Shown here piece after piece: positions 1 through 7,626 of a stretch of DNA of 64,000 bases. The stretch spans positions 1-64,000 of the forward strand of contig CAZJRS010000007.1 of assembly GCA_964548585.1 (NCBI GenBank), read 5' to 3'. Source of the stretch: Methanocella_A sp964548585. GTDB taxonomy: Archaea > Halobacteriota > Methanocellia > Methanocellales > Methanocellaceae. The position numbers and the translations under genes were made by a program. The stretch's first letter is position 1. Every line of letters begins with the position of its first letter. The notes below the pieces were generated by a model. It made no database searches. It saw only the letters and a program-made list of their open reading frames with translations, and was not told the origin of the DNA.

Positions 1-303
1 ATCGTGGTACCCTCTGTCAGACCCGGCTACCGTCATGTGTTCCACCAGTATACCATTAAAGTCACACCGGACTTCCACCTGTCCCGGGACGAGGTGATCC
101 AGAGGCTCAATGCAGCCGGCATCGGTACAGGCGTATACTACCCAGTGCCGATCCACCAGCAGCAGCTGTATCTTGAGCTGGGCTTTGTCGACTCCTGCCC
201 GGTATCCGAGATGCTCTCGCAGCAGGTCATTTCTCTGCCTGTACACCCGTCGGTGACCGAGCAGGATATCGATTTTATCGCACGGGCGATCCGGGGGCTT
301 TAA
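1..303 (+). CDS. DegT/DnrJ/EryC1/StrS sugar aminotransferase, C-terminal fragment
   Basis: This is the last 100 codons of a gene that begins left of the window, and the frame is open from base 1. The residues match the C-terminal small domain of PLP-dependent sugar aminotransferases, including the GVYYPVPIH segment typical of the family. The lysine that binds PLP is off the window, so activity cannot be judged. One base separates its stop from the next start (305), so it belongs to the sugar-nucleotide operon that follows. By analogy with Pseudomonas WbpE, it could put an amino group on C3 of a UDP-sugar after the neighbouring Gfo/Idh/MocA dehydrogenase oxidises that carbon. That role is inferred from context. 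Confidence 0.85.
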   Translation: MVVPSVRPGYRHVFHQYTIKVTPDFHLSRDEVIQRLNAAGIGTGVYYPVPIHQQQLYLELGFVDSCPVSEMLSQQVISLPVHPSVTEQDIDFIARAIRGL

Positions 304-304
304 C

Positions 305-1288
305 GTGAGAGTCGGAGTCATCGGCGCGGGCGCGATGGGGCAGAACCACATCCGCACCTACAGCCAGATGAAGGACGTCGAGCTCGTCGGCATTGCAGAC
401 GTTGACCGGCAACGCGTCGACACGCTGTCCCACCAGTACAATACCCGGGGCTTCGTCGACTATGTTGATCTGCTGAAGCAGGATCTGGACGCCGTCAGCA
501 TCGTGGTACCTACCACAATGCACCGCGAGGTAGCACTGAGTGCGATCCAGAGCGGCACTAACATCCTGGTAGAGAAGCCGATAGCCGATACGATCGACAA
601 TGCTCAGGCGATCACCTACGCTGCGGAAACCGCAGGCTTGACGTTGATGGTCGGCCACATCGAGCGGTTCAACCCTGCCGTATTGAAGATGAAGCAGATC
701 ATCGACAGCGGCAAACTGGGTAAAGTGGTTTCCATTTCAACCAGCCGCGTCGGCCCATATAATCCCAGGATCAGGGATGTCGGGGTCATCCTCGATATCG
801 GCGTGCACGATATCGATATCATCTCGTACCTGTACAACAGCCGGGTCTCGGAGGTTTACGCCATCGCGGGTAAGGAGATTCACTCCTTCGAAGATCACGC
901 TTCGATGTTCCTCCGCTACGAAGGGGACCGGGCAGGCATCGTAGAGGTCAACTGGCTGACACCCCACAAGACCCGTAAGTTCACCGTGATTGGGACCGAG
1001 GGAGTCGCCTACGGGGACTATATGGACCAGCGGGTGACCATCCACGACAAAGAGTGGGTGCGTGACGCGAAGATCGAGAGGTGTGAGCCTCTCGCGCTTG
1101 AACTGGAAAGCTTCCTGAGCGCGTGCAGAAGCCACAAGGAACCGGTGACCACCGGCTCGGACGGCATTCACGCGCTGGATGTAGCCATTGCGGCCATCAA
1201 CTCGTACAAGAGCCGCTCTATGGTAAAGATCTACTCCGGCCGGTACGCTCTCCATCGGGCAGATCAGGTTCCAAAGGCAACGGTATAA
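305..1288 (+). CDS. Gfo/Idh/MocA family NAD(P)-dependent sugar dehydrogenase
   Basis: This 327-residue cytosolic oxidoreductase has an N-terminal Rossmann fold with GVIGAGAMG at residues 4-12. The family signature EKPIA is at 90-94, and HIERFNP and GVHDID follow in the catalytic alpha/beta domain. The GTG start lies one base after the upstream stop, which indicates translational coupling. Members oxidise a hydroxyl on sugars or UDP-sugars. Next to a DegT aminotransferase and a WbpG/HisH2/HisF2 set, the best analogy is WbpB, the 3-dehydrogenase of UDP-GlcNAcA-type sugars. The family assignment is firm; the substrate is inferred. Confidence 0.88.
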   Translation: MRVGVIGAGAMGQNHIRTYSQMKDVELVGIADVDRQRVDTLSHQYNTRGFVDYVDLLKQDLDAVSIVVPTTMHREVALSAIQSGTNILVEKPIADTIDNAQAITYAAETAGLTLMVGHIERFNPAVLKMKQIIDSGKLGKVVSISTSRVGPYNPRIRDVGVILDIGVHDIDIISYLYNSRVSEVYAIAGKEIHSFEDHASMFLRYEGDRAGIVEVNWLTPHKTRKFTVIGTEGVAYGDYMDQRVTIHDKEWVRDAKIERCEPLALELESFLSACRSHKEPVTTGSDGIHALDVAIAAINSYKSRSMVKIYSGRYALHRADQVPKATV

Positions 1289-1290
1289 TC

Positions 1291-2847
1291 ATGGTGAGCT
1301 TCATGAGCACACTGTTACACGAACGGACCACTGCAAATAACATCACCCTTTCGCCGGGGGCAATGCCCGGGAGCGCCGTAGTCATCCACGGGCGGCTGAA
1401 CGCACTGGTGTTAGGCACAATCGTGGCGGTTGCCCGGGGCTATGCAGACACTGTGCTCGTCGTTCTTGACCAGTCTGACTCCCGGATCGAGACCGTAGCA
1501 GCCTCCATGGGGGCCATACCGGTTTCCCGGGCGCAGGACAGAGCCACTATCCTGGACTCGGTTGTTGCCGAAGCCGGTGTCGTGGTAGCTATGTACGGGG
1601 ACGGGTCCCACGATCCCTTCCTGATTCCCGCGCTCATCACTCAGGCCCGCGGGGGCTGTGATCTGGTCACCGGGGCAGCTGTCCGGGCAGGCCGTACGGA
1701 TGAGCTGGCAAGATTCTTGAAAACTTCTAAGCCTGTCAAAGAAGAGCCCTCATTTATCGCCGCTTCACATAAGGCGCTCGAAGGATTCGGGACCCGGTCC
1801 GAAGGCGATTTATCTCTGCAAATACAGGAGCACGCGAGGCGGGTCGGAATTAAAGCACGCAAGATCGACCGGGAGTCCGATTACGCTTATCTCAGCATGT
1901 ATCGGATCGGCGTCGTCGTGCCCGCCTACAATGAGGAGCTTCTCCTGGAGGAAACTGTCCAGGGCATTCCCTCCTACGTGAGCCGTATCTATGTGGTCGA
2001 CGACTGTAGCCGGGACCGTACTTCGGAGATACTCAGGAAGCTGATCGGGGAGAACCCCCGGGTAGTGGGCCTCAGCCATGAGGTCAACAAGGGCGTCGGG
2101 GCCTCGATCATCGACGGCTATAAGCTGGCTTTGCGGGATGATATGGACTACGTGGCAGTCATGGCCGGAGATAACCAGATGGACCCGGCTGAGTTGCCCC
2201 GGCTGCTGGTGCCGGCTATCGAGGGCAAAGCCGACTATATCAAAGGAAACCGGCTGCTTAGCAAGACCATGCGAAAAGGCATGAGCAACTGGCGGTTCCT
2301 GGGGAACACCATGCTCACGCTGCTGAACAAGGTCGCCAGTGGCTACTGGCAGATCAGCGATCCGCAGAACGGCTATACCGTCATATCACGCCGGGCGCTG
2401 GAGACGCTGGACCTTGATGCCATCTATACCTATTACGGGTACTGTAACGACATGCTAGTGAAGATGAACGCCGTCGGCCTGAGCACGATCGACGTGCCGA
2501 TCCCAGCCCGCTACGGCAGGGAACGGTCGAAGATCAAGTACAGCCGGTTCATTTTCAAAGTAGCTCCCATGCTGTTCCGAGGCTTCCTCTGGAGGCTCCG
2601 AGTCAAGTACACTGTGCTAGATTTCCACCCGCTGGTGCTCTTTTATCTGGCGGGAATGCTACTGCTCCCGGCTGGCCTGGTGATCGGTTTACTTTCGCCG
2701 GCAGTGGCATGGCTAAGCATAGGCGCGTTTGCACCGGTGGTGCTGTTCGCGACCATACTTTCGCTGGCCGGGCTGCAAAGCCTGTTGGCCGCAATGGTCC
2801 TGGACGCGCAGGTCGATCGGCAAACCCGGGCACATAACCTGAAGTAA
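1291..2847 (+). CDS. Membrane-anchored family 2 glycosyltransferase with a second, degenerate GT-like N-terminal domain
   Basis: The 518-residue protein has a clear GT-A/GT2 domain from about residue 207. It carries VVPAYNEE (209-216), VVDDCSRDRT (235-244) and GDNQMDP as the metal-binding DxD equivalent, resembling dolichyl-phosphate-sugar synthases. About 50 hydrophobic residues at the C terminus (roughly 455-505) should form two membrane helices. The first 190 residues look like a decayed copy of the same fold: MYGDGSHDP at 101-109 sits where the second acidic motif would be. I chose ATG 1291, two bases after the upstream stop, because the longer open frame overlaps the previous gene. It likely transfers a sugar to a polyprenyl phosphate at the membrane; the substrate is unknown. 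Confidence 0.85.
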   Translation: MVSFMSTLLHERTTANNITLSPGAMPGSAVVIHGRLNALVLGTIVAVARGYADTVLVVLDQSDSRIETVAASMGAIPVSRAQDRATILDSVVAEAGVVVAMYGDGSHDPFLIPALITQARGGCDLVTGAAVRAGRTDELARFLKTSKPVKEEPSFIAASHKALEGFGTRSEGDLSLQIQEHARRVGIKARKIDRESDYAYLSMYRIGVVVPAYNEELLLEETVQGIPSYVSRIYVVDDCSRDRTSEILRKLIGENPRVVGLSHEVNKGVGASIIDGYKLALRDDMDYVAVMAGDNQMDPAELPRLLVPAIEGKADYIKGNRLLSKTMRKGMSNWRFLGNTMLTLLNKVASGYWQISDPQNGYTVISRRALETLDLDAIYTYYGYCNDMLVKMNAVGLSTIDVPIPARYGRERSKIKYSRFIFKVAPMLFRGFLWRLRVKYTVLDFHPLVLFYLAGMLLLPAGLVIGLLSPAVAWLSIGAFAPVVLFATILSLAGLQSLLAAMVLDAQVDRQTRAHNLK

Positions 2848-2856
2848 TGCAAATGT

Positions 2857-2874
2857 GGGCTCCGGTTGGAGCCC
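2857..2874 (+). other. Perfect 7-bp intercistronic hairpin
   Basis: GGGCTCC (2857-2863), a GGTT loop and GGAGCCC (2868-2874) form a perfect stem-loop between the glycosyltransferase stop and the next gene's ribosome binding site. No T-run follows, so it is less likely a terminator than a transcript-stability or processing element that separates the two halves of the operon. Confidence 0.5.
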
Positions 2875-2907
2875 GCTGACAATTATTACGACTATGAGAG
2901 GATGGAC

Positions 2908-4038
2908 ATGACAAAAATATCCGTATGTAACCGGTGTGTCTCTGACACAACGATACCTAATATAAAATTCGACGCCGAAGGCGTCTGCAACTTTTGCAGA
3001 ATTCACGACGAGCTTGAGAGCGCTCATCAGCTGAACGATGAAAACCAGCGCCGGTTCGAGAAGCTGATCGCCAGGATCAAACACGAGGGTCGGAAGAAAG
3101 AGTACGACTGCGTTGTCGGCGTGAGTGGAGGCAGAGACAGCACCTACGTCCTGCAAAATGCTATCCGGCTCGGACTACGGCCGCTGGCAGTCCACTTCGA
3201 CAACGGGTGGAATTCCGAGATTGCCGTCAGCAACATCAAGCGGGCTACGACCAAGCTGAACGTGGATTTACACACTGTCGTTGCCGACTGGGAAGAGTTC
3301 AAAGATCTGCAGAAGTCCTTCCTCAAGGCTTCGGTATCGGACGCGGAGATTCCCACCGATTACGCTATCCTGTCGGTCCTGTACAAAGAGGCAGCCAATG
3401 CAGGCACCCGCTATATTCTCAACGGCCACTCGTTCCGGACGGAAGGCATCGTACCGCTGGGCTGGACGTATATGGACGGCCGGTACGTGCACAGCGTCCA
3501 CAAGAAATTCGGCCGCATGCGGATCAGGAGCTTTCCCGTCATGTCCATGGCTGATCTGGTATACTACACGCTGGCGAGGCGGATCACCTTCGTCAACCTG
3601 CTCCGGTACATCGAGTACGACCAGAAGAAGGCCGGCGAAGTCATGAGCCGGGAACTGGGCTGGCAGTACTATGGCGGCCACCACCACGAAAACGTGTACA
3701 CTCACTTCTTCCAGTCATACCTCCTACCCCAGAAGTTCGGGATCGACAAGCGCAAGATCGAATACTCGGCACTCATACGCTCCGGGCAGATGACCCGGGA
3801 AGACGCGTTGAAAGACCTGGAGAACCCCTATACGTATGACAAAGAGATCGTCAAGTACACCATCTCCAAGCTGGGCATGACACAGGCTCAGTTCGACGAA
3901 ATCATGACCGCGCCAGTGAAGTCGTTCCACGACTACGCCACGTACTATCCGGTGATCAAGGCCATGCGGATGCCCATTAAGGTCGCGTGTACTCTCGACC
4001 TGCTGCCTATGATCTTCTACGAGAAGTACCTGGGGTAA
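2908..4038 (+). CDS. WbpG/PseA-type N-acetyl sugar amidotransferase (PP-loop)
   Basis: The product is 376 residues. Cysteine pairs C7/C10 and C27/C30 suggest a zinc site. The ATP-pyrophosphatase loop SGGRDS is at 73-78, which is the hallmark of the N-acetyl sugar amidotransferase family. These enzymes adenylate a sugar carboxylate or carbonyl and replace it with nitrogen taken from ammonia. The ammonia is supplied by a dedicated HisH/HisF-like pair, and exactly such a pair follows here. I chose ATG 2908 because GAGAGG (2896-2901) lies 6 bases upstream; ATG 2902 and TTG 2866 are in frame but fit that site worse. The likely product is an amidated uronic acid sugar for a surface glycan (inferred). 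Confidence 0.85.
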   Translation: MTKISVCNRCVSDTTIPNIKFDAEGVCNFCRIHDELESAHQLNDENQRRFEKLIARIKHEGRKKEYDCVVGVSGGRDSTYVLQNAIRLGLRPLAVHFDNGWNSEIAVSNIKRATTKLNVDLHTVVADWEEFKDLQKSFLKASVSDAEIPTDYAILSVLYKEAANAGTRYILNGHSFRTEGIVPLGWTYMDGRYVHSVHKKFGRMRIRSFPVMSMADLVYYTLARRITFVNLLRYIEYDQKKAGEVMSRELGWQYYGGHHHENVYTHFFQSYLLPQKFGIDKRKIEYSALIRSGQMTREDALKDLENPYTYDKEIVKYTISKLGMTQAQFDEIMTAPVKSFHDYATYYPVIKAMRMPIKVACTLDLLPMIFYEKYLG

Positions 4039-4043
4039 TCGCC

Positions 4044-4652
4044 GTGATCGTCATCGTGGACTACGGGATGGGCAACCTGAGATCCATTCTTAACAAGTTC
4101 GAGCGCATGGACGTCGAGGCTAAAATATCGGCCGATCCAGGTGACATCGAGCGGGCAGATAAGCTGATACTGCCCGGCGTAGGCGCCTTTGATGCCGCCA
4201 TGCAGAACCTTCGGCAGCGGAACCTGGTCCCTGTGCTGGAAAAAAAGGTGCTGCAGGAAAAGACACCTATACTGGGCATCTGTCTTGGCATGCAGCTCTT
4301 CTCCAGGCACAGTGAAGAAGGCAACGTTGACGGGCTCGGATGGATCGATGCCAGGACTATCCGCTTCCAGTCGAACGGCAACGGCCTCAAGGTGCCTCAC
4401 ATGGGCTGGAACTCGATCACCGTCAACGGCGGATCGCATCTGCTTGACGGTCTCGGGACCGGCTCCCGGTTCTATTTTGTCCACTCGTACCACGTGTGTT
4501 GTGATGATCCGGCTGACAGGCTGGCGACTACGAATTATGGCATTGACTTTACTTCGATGGTGCAGCACGGCAACATCCTGGGCGCCCAGTTCCACCCGGA
4601 ACGGAGCCACAGGTACGGTGCAAAGCTGCTAGAGAACTTTGTGAGTTGGTAA
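4044..4652 (+). CDS. HisH2: glutaminase subunit paired with the sugar amidotransferase
   Basis: This 202-residue class I glutamine amidotransferase resembles HisH. The nucleophile is C80 in GICLGMQ, and the His/Glu pair is H184 and E186 in FHPE, so the catalytic triad is intact. It should hydrolyse glutamine and pass ammonia to its HisF-like partner. It lies between a WbpG-type amidotransferase and a HisF2, not among histidine genes. A second hisH exists at 41267 in this window, so this copy is probably dedicated to sugar amidation. The GTG start at 4044 is preceded by GGGG 8 bases upstream; the longer frame starting at 3987 overlaps the previous gene. Confidence 0.88.
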   Translation: MIVIVDYGMGNLRSILNKFERMDVEAKISADPGDIERADKLILPGVGAFDAAMQNLRQRNLVPVLEKKVLQEKTPILGICLGMQLFSRHSEEGNVDGLGWIDARTIRFQSNGNGLKVPHMGWNSITVNGGSHLLDGLGTGSRFYFVHSYHVCCDDPADRLATTNYGIDFTSMVQHGNILGAQFHPERSHRYGAKLLENFVSW

Positions 4653-4654
4653 CT

Positions 4655-5473
4655 ATGCTACAGATCAGAGTAATTCCCTGCTTGCTATTGCAGGGAGATG
4701 GTCTGGTAAAGACCATCCAGTTCAGGGACCCGAAATACGTCGGCGATCCCATCAACGCCGTTCGCATCTTTAATAAGAAAGAAGTTGATGAGCTAATCTT
4801 TCTGGACATTGATGCCTCCCGGAAGCGGGGGATCTTCGGGCCCAGGGCCACCGGTCCCCGGGTAGACCTGATCGCCAAGATCTCCGACGAGTGCTTCATG
4901 CCCCTCTCCTATGGCGGAGGAATCAAGACCGTGGAACAGGTGCGAGACATCCTTGGCACCGGGGTAGAAAAAGTGTCTATCAACACCCAGGCAGTCGACG
5001 ATCCTTCGTTCATCAGGAAAGCTGCGGACATCTTCGGCAGCCAGAGCATCGTGGTAGCCATCGACGTCAGGCGCAATCCCTCTGGCAAGTATGAAGTCTA
5101 CACCAATGGCGGGGTCAAGCCCCGGGGTATCGATCCGGTAAGCCACGCCCGGCACATCGAAAAGATGGGCGCTGGCGAGATCTTAATCAACTCGATCGAC
5201 CGGGACGGCACCATGGAAGGCTATGATCTTGACCTCATCAAGGCGGTGTCTGCCGCTGTGAACATCCCGGTGATCGCCTGCGGGGGGGCCGGCAGGATCG
5301 AAGACTTTGCCCCCGCAGTCAAGGCTGGCGCATCTGCCGTCGCGGCGGGCAGCTTTTTCGTCTTCCACGGGAAGCGCCGGGCGGTGCTCATCAACTATCC
5401 GGCGAGGGCAGAGCTGGGAGCCGTGCTGGATGATCCGCAACAGGCACATCCGGGTGTGGGGGGTGCGATCTAA
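4655..5473 (+). CDS. HisF2: HisF-like ammonia-channel partner lacking the first catalytic aspartate
   Basis: This 272-residue (beta/alpha)8-barrel protein resembles HisF. HisF needs two aspartates, Asp11 and Asp130 in Thermotoga numbering. The second is present (VVAIDVRRN, about D137), but the first is replaced: the strand reads PCLLLQGDG, with leucine at position 11. This argues against imidazole-glycerol-phosphate synthesis and for an ammonia-delivery role with HisH2 and the WbpG-type enzyme. ATG 4655 is used because it starts two bases after the hisH2 stop. The last 12 residues (DDPQQAHPGVGG region) lie beyond the usual HisF end. Confidence 0.85.
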   Translation: MLQIRVIPCLLLQGDGLVKTIQFRDPKYVGDPINAVRIFNKKEVDELIFLDIDASRKRGIFGPRATGPRVDLIAKISDECFMPLSYGGGIKTVEQVRDILGTGVEKVSINTQAVDDPSFIRKAADIFGSQSIVVAIDVRRNPSGKYEVYTNGGVKPRGIDPVSHARHIEKMGAGEILINSIDRDGTMEGYDLDLIKAVSAAVNIPVIACGGAGRIEDFAPAVKAGASAVAAGSFFVFHGKRRAVLINYPARAELGAVLDDPQQAHPGVGGAI

Positions 5474-6552
5474 TGAAGATCGCCGTCGATATCAACCATC
5501 CCGCCCACGTCCACTACTTCAGGCACTTCGTCGGGGAAATGAAAAAGCGCGGACACGAGGTCATGATTACCGCCAGCGAGAAGGAGATCTCTTACCAGCT
5601 CTTGACTGAGTACGGCCTCGAGTACACCAAGCTGGGTACCTACGGCCTCTCGCTTGCCGATAAGGTCAAAAATATTCCGGTGCTGGATTTCCGGCTATAC
5701 CAGGCGGTTAAGGACTTCAAGCCAGATGTCTTCTTCGGGTTCGGGTCGATCCGCAACGCTCATGTGTCCCGTCTCATGCGCAAGCAGGCTATCGCCTTCG
5801 ATGACAGCGAACCGTCTCCCATCGAGCACCTGCTGTATGTACCCTTCACCAACGCGATCCTGACCCCTGACTGTTTCCACAAGGACTTCGGCAAAAAGCA
5901 CGTCAGGTATAATGGGTATACGGAACTGGCATACCTGCATCCGAAGTACTTTACCCCCGACCCGAAGGTGCTGACAGAGCTGGGCCTTCAGCCGGGAGAA
6001 AAGTATGTCGTCATGCGGTTCGTTGCCTGGAAAGCCGGCCATGACTTCGGCAAGGGTGGCTTTAGCGAACAGGCAAAAATCAGTGCCGTAAAGGCGCTGG
6101 AACCACACGTCCGGGTATTCATCACCTCCGAGCTGCCACTTCCGCCCGAGCTTGAAAAATACCGGATCAAAATCTCGCCCATCAATATCCACAGCGTGCT
6201 TTACTATGCGCAGATGCTGATCGGTGACTCCCAGACTATGACTACCGAGGCAGCCCTGCTGGGTACCCCCGCCATCCGGTGCAACACCTTCGTGGGAGAA
6301 CATGACATGGGCAACTTCATCGAACTGGAGCGGAAGTATGGCCTCATCTTCAACTTCGACAATCCCGAACAGGGCATCAAGAAGGCAGTGGAGCTGATCC
6401 GGCAGCCTGACCTCAAGGCAGAATGGGGACAGAAGCTCGAAAAGCTGCTGGCTGACAAAATCGACGTCACCCAGTTCATGGTTGACTTTGTAGAGCACTA
6501 CTCAGAAAAAAATCGGAAAAACCAGAGGACAGCCGGGCAGGTGTCAGCATGA
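5473..6552 (+). CDS. DUF354 family protein, GT-B-like
   Basis: The 359-residue protein begins MKIAVDINHPAHVHYF, the start typical of the DUF354 family found in archaeal polysaccharide loci. These proteins resemble the fold of UDP-GlcNAc 2-epimerases and GT-B glycosyltransferases. A glycine/serine-rich segment, GDSQTMTTEAALLGTP (near residue 250), resembles the nucleotide-sugar binding region of GT-B enzymes. The ATG overlaps the hisF2 stop by one base, and its own stop overlaps wecB by four, so it is tightly coupled to both. A glycosyltransferase role is plausible, but the reaction of this family is not established. Confidence 0.75.
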   Translation: MKIAVDINHPAHVHYFRHFVGEMKKRGHEVMITASEKEISYQLLTEYGLEYTKLGTYGLSLADKVKNIPVLDFRLYQAVKDFKPDVFFGFGSIRNAHVSRLMRKQAIAFDDSEPSPIEHLLYVPFTNAILTPDCFHKDFGKKHVRYNGYTELAYLHPKYFTPDPKVLTELGLQPGEKYVVMRFVAWKAGHDFGKGGFSEQAKISAVKALEPHVRVFITSELPLPPELEKYRIKISPINIHSVLYYAQMLIGDSQTMTTEAALLGTPAIRCNTFVGEHDMGNFIELERKYGLIFNFDNPEQGIKKAVELIRQPDLKAEWGQKLEKLLADKIDVTQFMVDFVEHYSEKNRKNQRTAGQVSA

Positions 6553-7613
6553 AAGTCCTGACTGTCGTGGGAGCCAGGCCCAACTTCATCAAAATGGCCC
6601 CTGTCTCCCGGGAGCTGAGGAAAAGCCTGACCGAGGTCGTCGTCCACACCGGCCAGCACTACGACTACGAGCTGGATAAGATATTTTTCGACGAGCTCCA
6701 GATACCTGCTCCGGAATATCACCTGGGCGTAGGCTCGGGCTCCCACGGGTATCAAACCGGAGAGATGCTCAAGAAGATCGATGGGATCATCGCCAGTGAA
6801 AAACCCGATATGGTGCTCGTCTACGGAGACACTAACAGCACGCTCGCCGGAGCACTGGGTGCCGCCAAGATGCACGTGCCCGTGGCTCATATCGAGGCTG
6901 GTCTGCGGAGCTTCGACCGGAGGATGCCCGAGGAGATCAACCGGGTACTGACCGATCACTGTTCGGATTTGCTGTTTTGTCCCACGGCGGTCGCCCGGCA
7001 ACACCTGGCTGAGGAGGGAGTCACCGAAGGCGTACACTTGACCGGCGACGTCAGTGTGGACGCGATGAACTCAGTCGCCGAAATCGTGGAAAAGCGGACG
7101 AGCGTACTATCGAACAACGGCCTGACCCGGAAAAGCTACAGTCTGGCCACGGTGCACCGGGCAGAGAACACTGACAGCTTCCCACATCTCAGCAGTATCG
7201 TGGACGCGTTTTCCGAAATCGGAAACGTCGTGCTTCCGGTTCACCCCCGGACTGAAAAATACCTGAAAAAGTTCAACCTCTGGGACCAGCTAGCCAAAAA
7301 CGTCAAGATCATTCGTCCGGTCGGGTACCTGGACATGATCGCCCTCGAGAAGAACGCCAGCATGATCCTGACCGATTCCGGGGGTGTTCAGAAGGAGGCC
7401 TACATCTTGCGCGTACCATGTGTGACGCTGCGCGAGAATACCGAATGGGTAGAGACCGTGTCTGACGGATGGAACGTGCTGGTCGGAAGCGACAAAGCTA
7501 AAATCGTGAAAACTTCCCGGGAGTTTAGCCCGACAAGCCCTCCGGGGAATGCCTTCGGGGATGGCCAGGCGAGAACCAGAATCAGAGATATCATAGAAAC
7601 GTATGCAGTTTAG
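6549..7613 (+). CDS. wecB: UDP-N-acetylglucosamine 2-epimerase, non-hydrolysing
   Basis: The 354-residue enzyme interconverts UDP-GlcNAc and UDP-ManNAc, or the corresponding diacetamido uronic acid (WbpI-like). Visible motifs are VVGARPNFIK near residue 5, HTGQHYD, YGDTNST, HIEAGLRS followed by MPEEINR, HRAENTD and SGGVQKEA. Together these cover the residues that hold the UDP and the acid/base groups. It starts in an ATGA overlap with the upstream gene. With the WecC-like dehydrogenase at 26275 it could make UDP-ManNAcA; with the aminotransferase and 3-dehydrogenase upstream it could instead act on a 2,3-diacetamido sugar. Which substrate it prefers cannot be read from sequence. Confidence 0.93.
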   Translation: MKVLTVVGARPNFIKMAPVSRELRKSLTEVVVHTGQHYDYELDKIFFDELQIPAPEYHLGVGSGSHGYQTGEMLKKIDGIIASEKPDMVLVYGDTNSTLAGALGAAKMHVPVAHIEAGLRSFDRRMPEEINRVLTDHCSDLLFCPTAVARQHLAEEGVTEGVHLTGDVSVDAMNSVAEIVEKRTSVLSNNGLTRKSYSLATVHRAENTDSFPHLSSIVDAFSEIGNVVLPVHPRTEKYLKKFNLWDQLAKNVKIIRPVGYLDMIALEKNASMILTDSGGVQKEAYILRVPCVTLRENTEWVETVSDGWNVLVGSDKAKIVKTSREFSPTSPPGNAFGDGQARTRIRDIIETYAV

Positions 7614-7626
7614 AAGGCGTATATAG

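Noticed and set aside
4044..5473. Histidine biosynthesis operon based on hisH/hisF similarity
   Set aside because: Neighbours are sugar-nucleotide genes, HisF2 lacks Asp11 and a second hisH exists at 41267.
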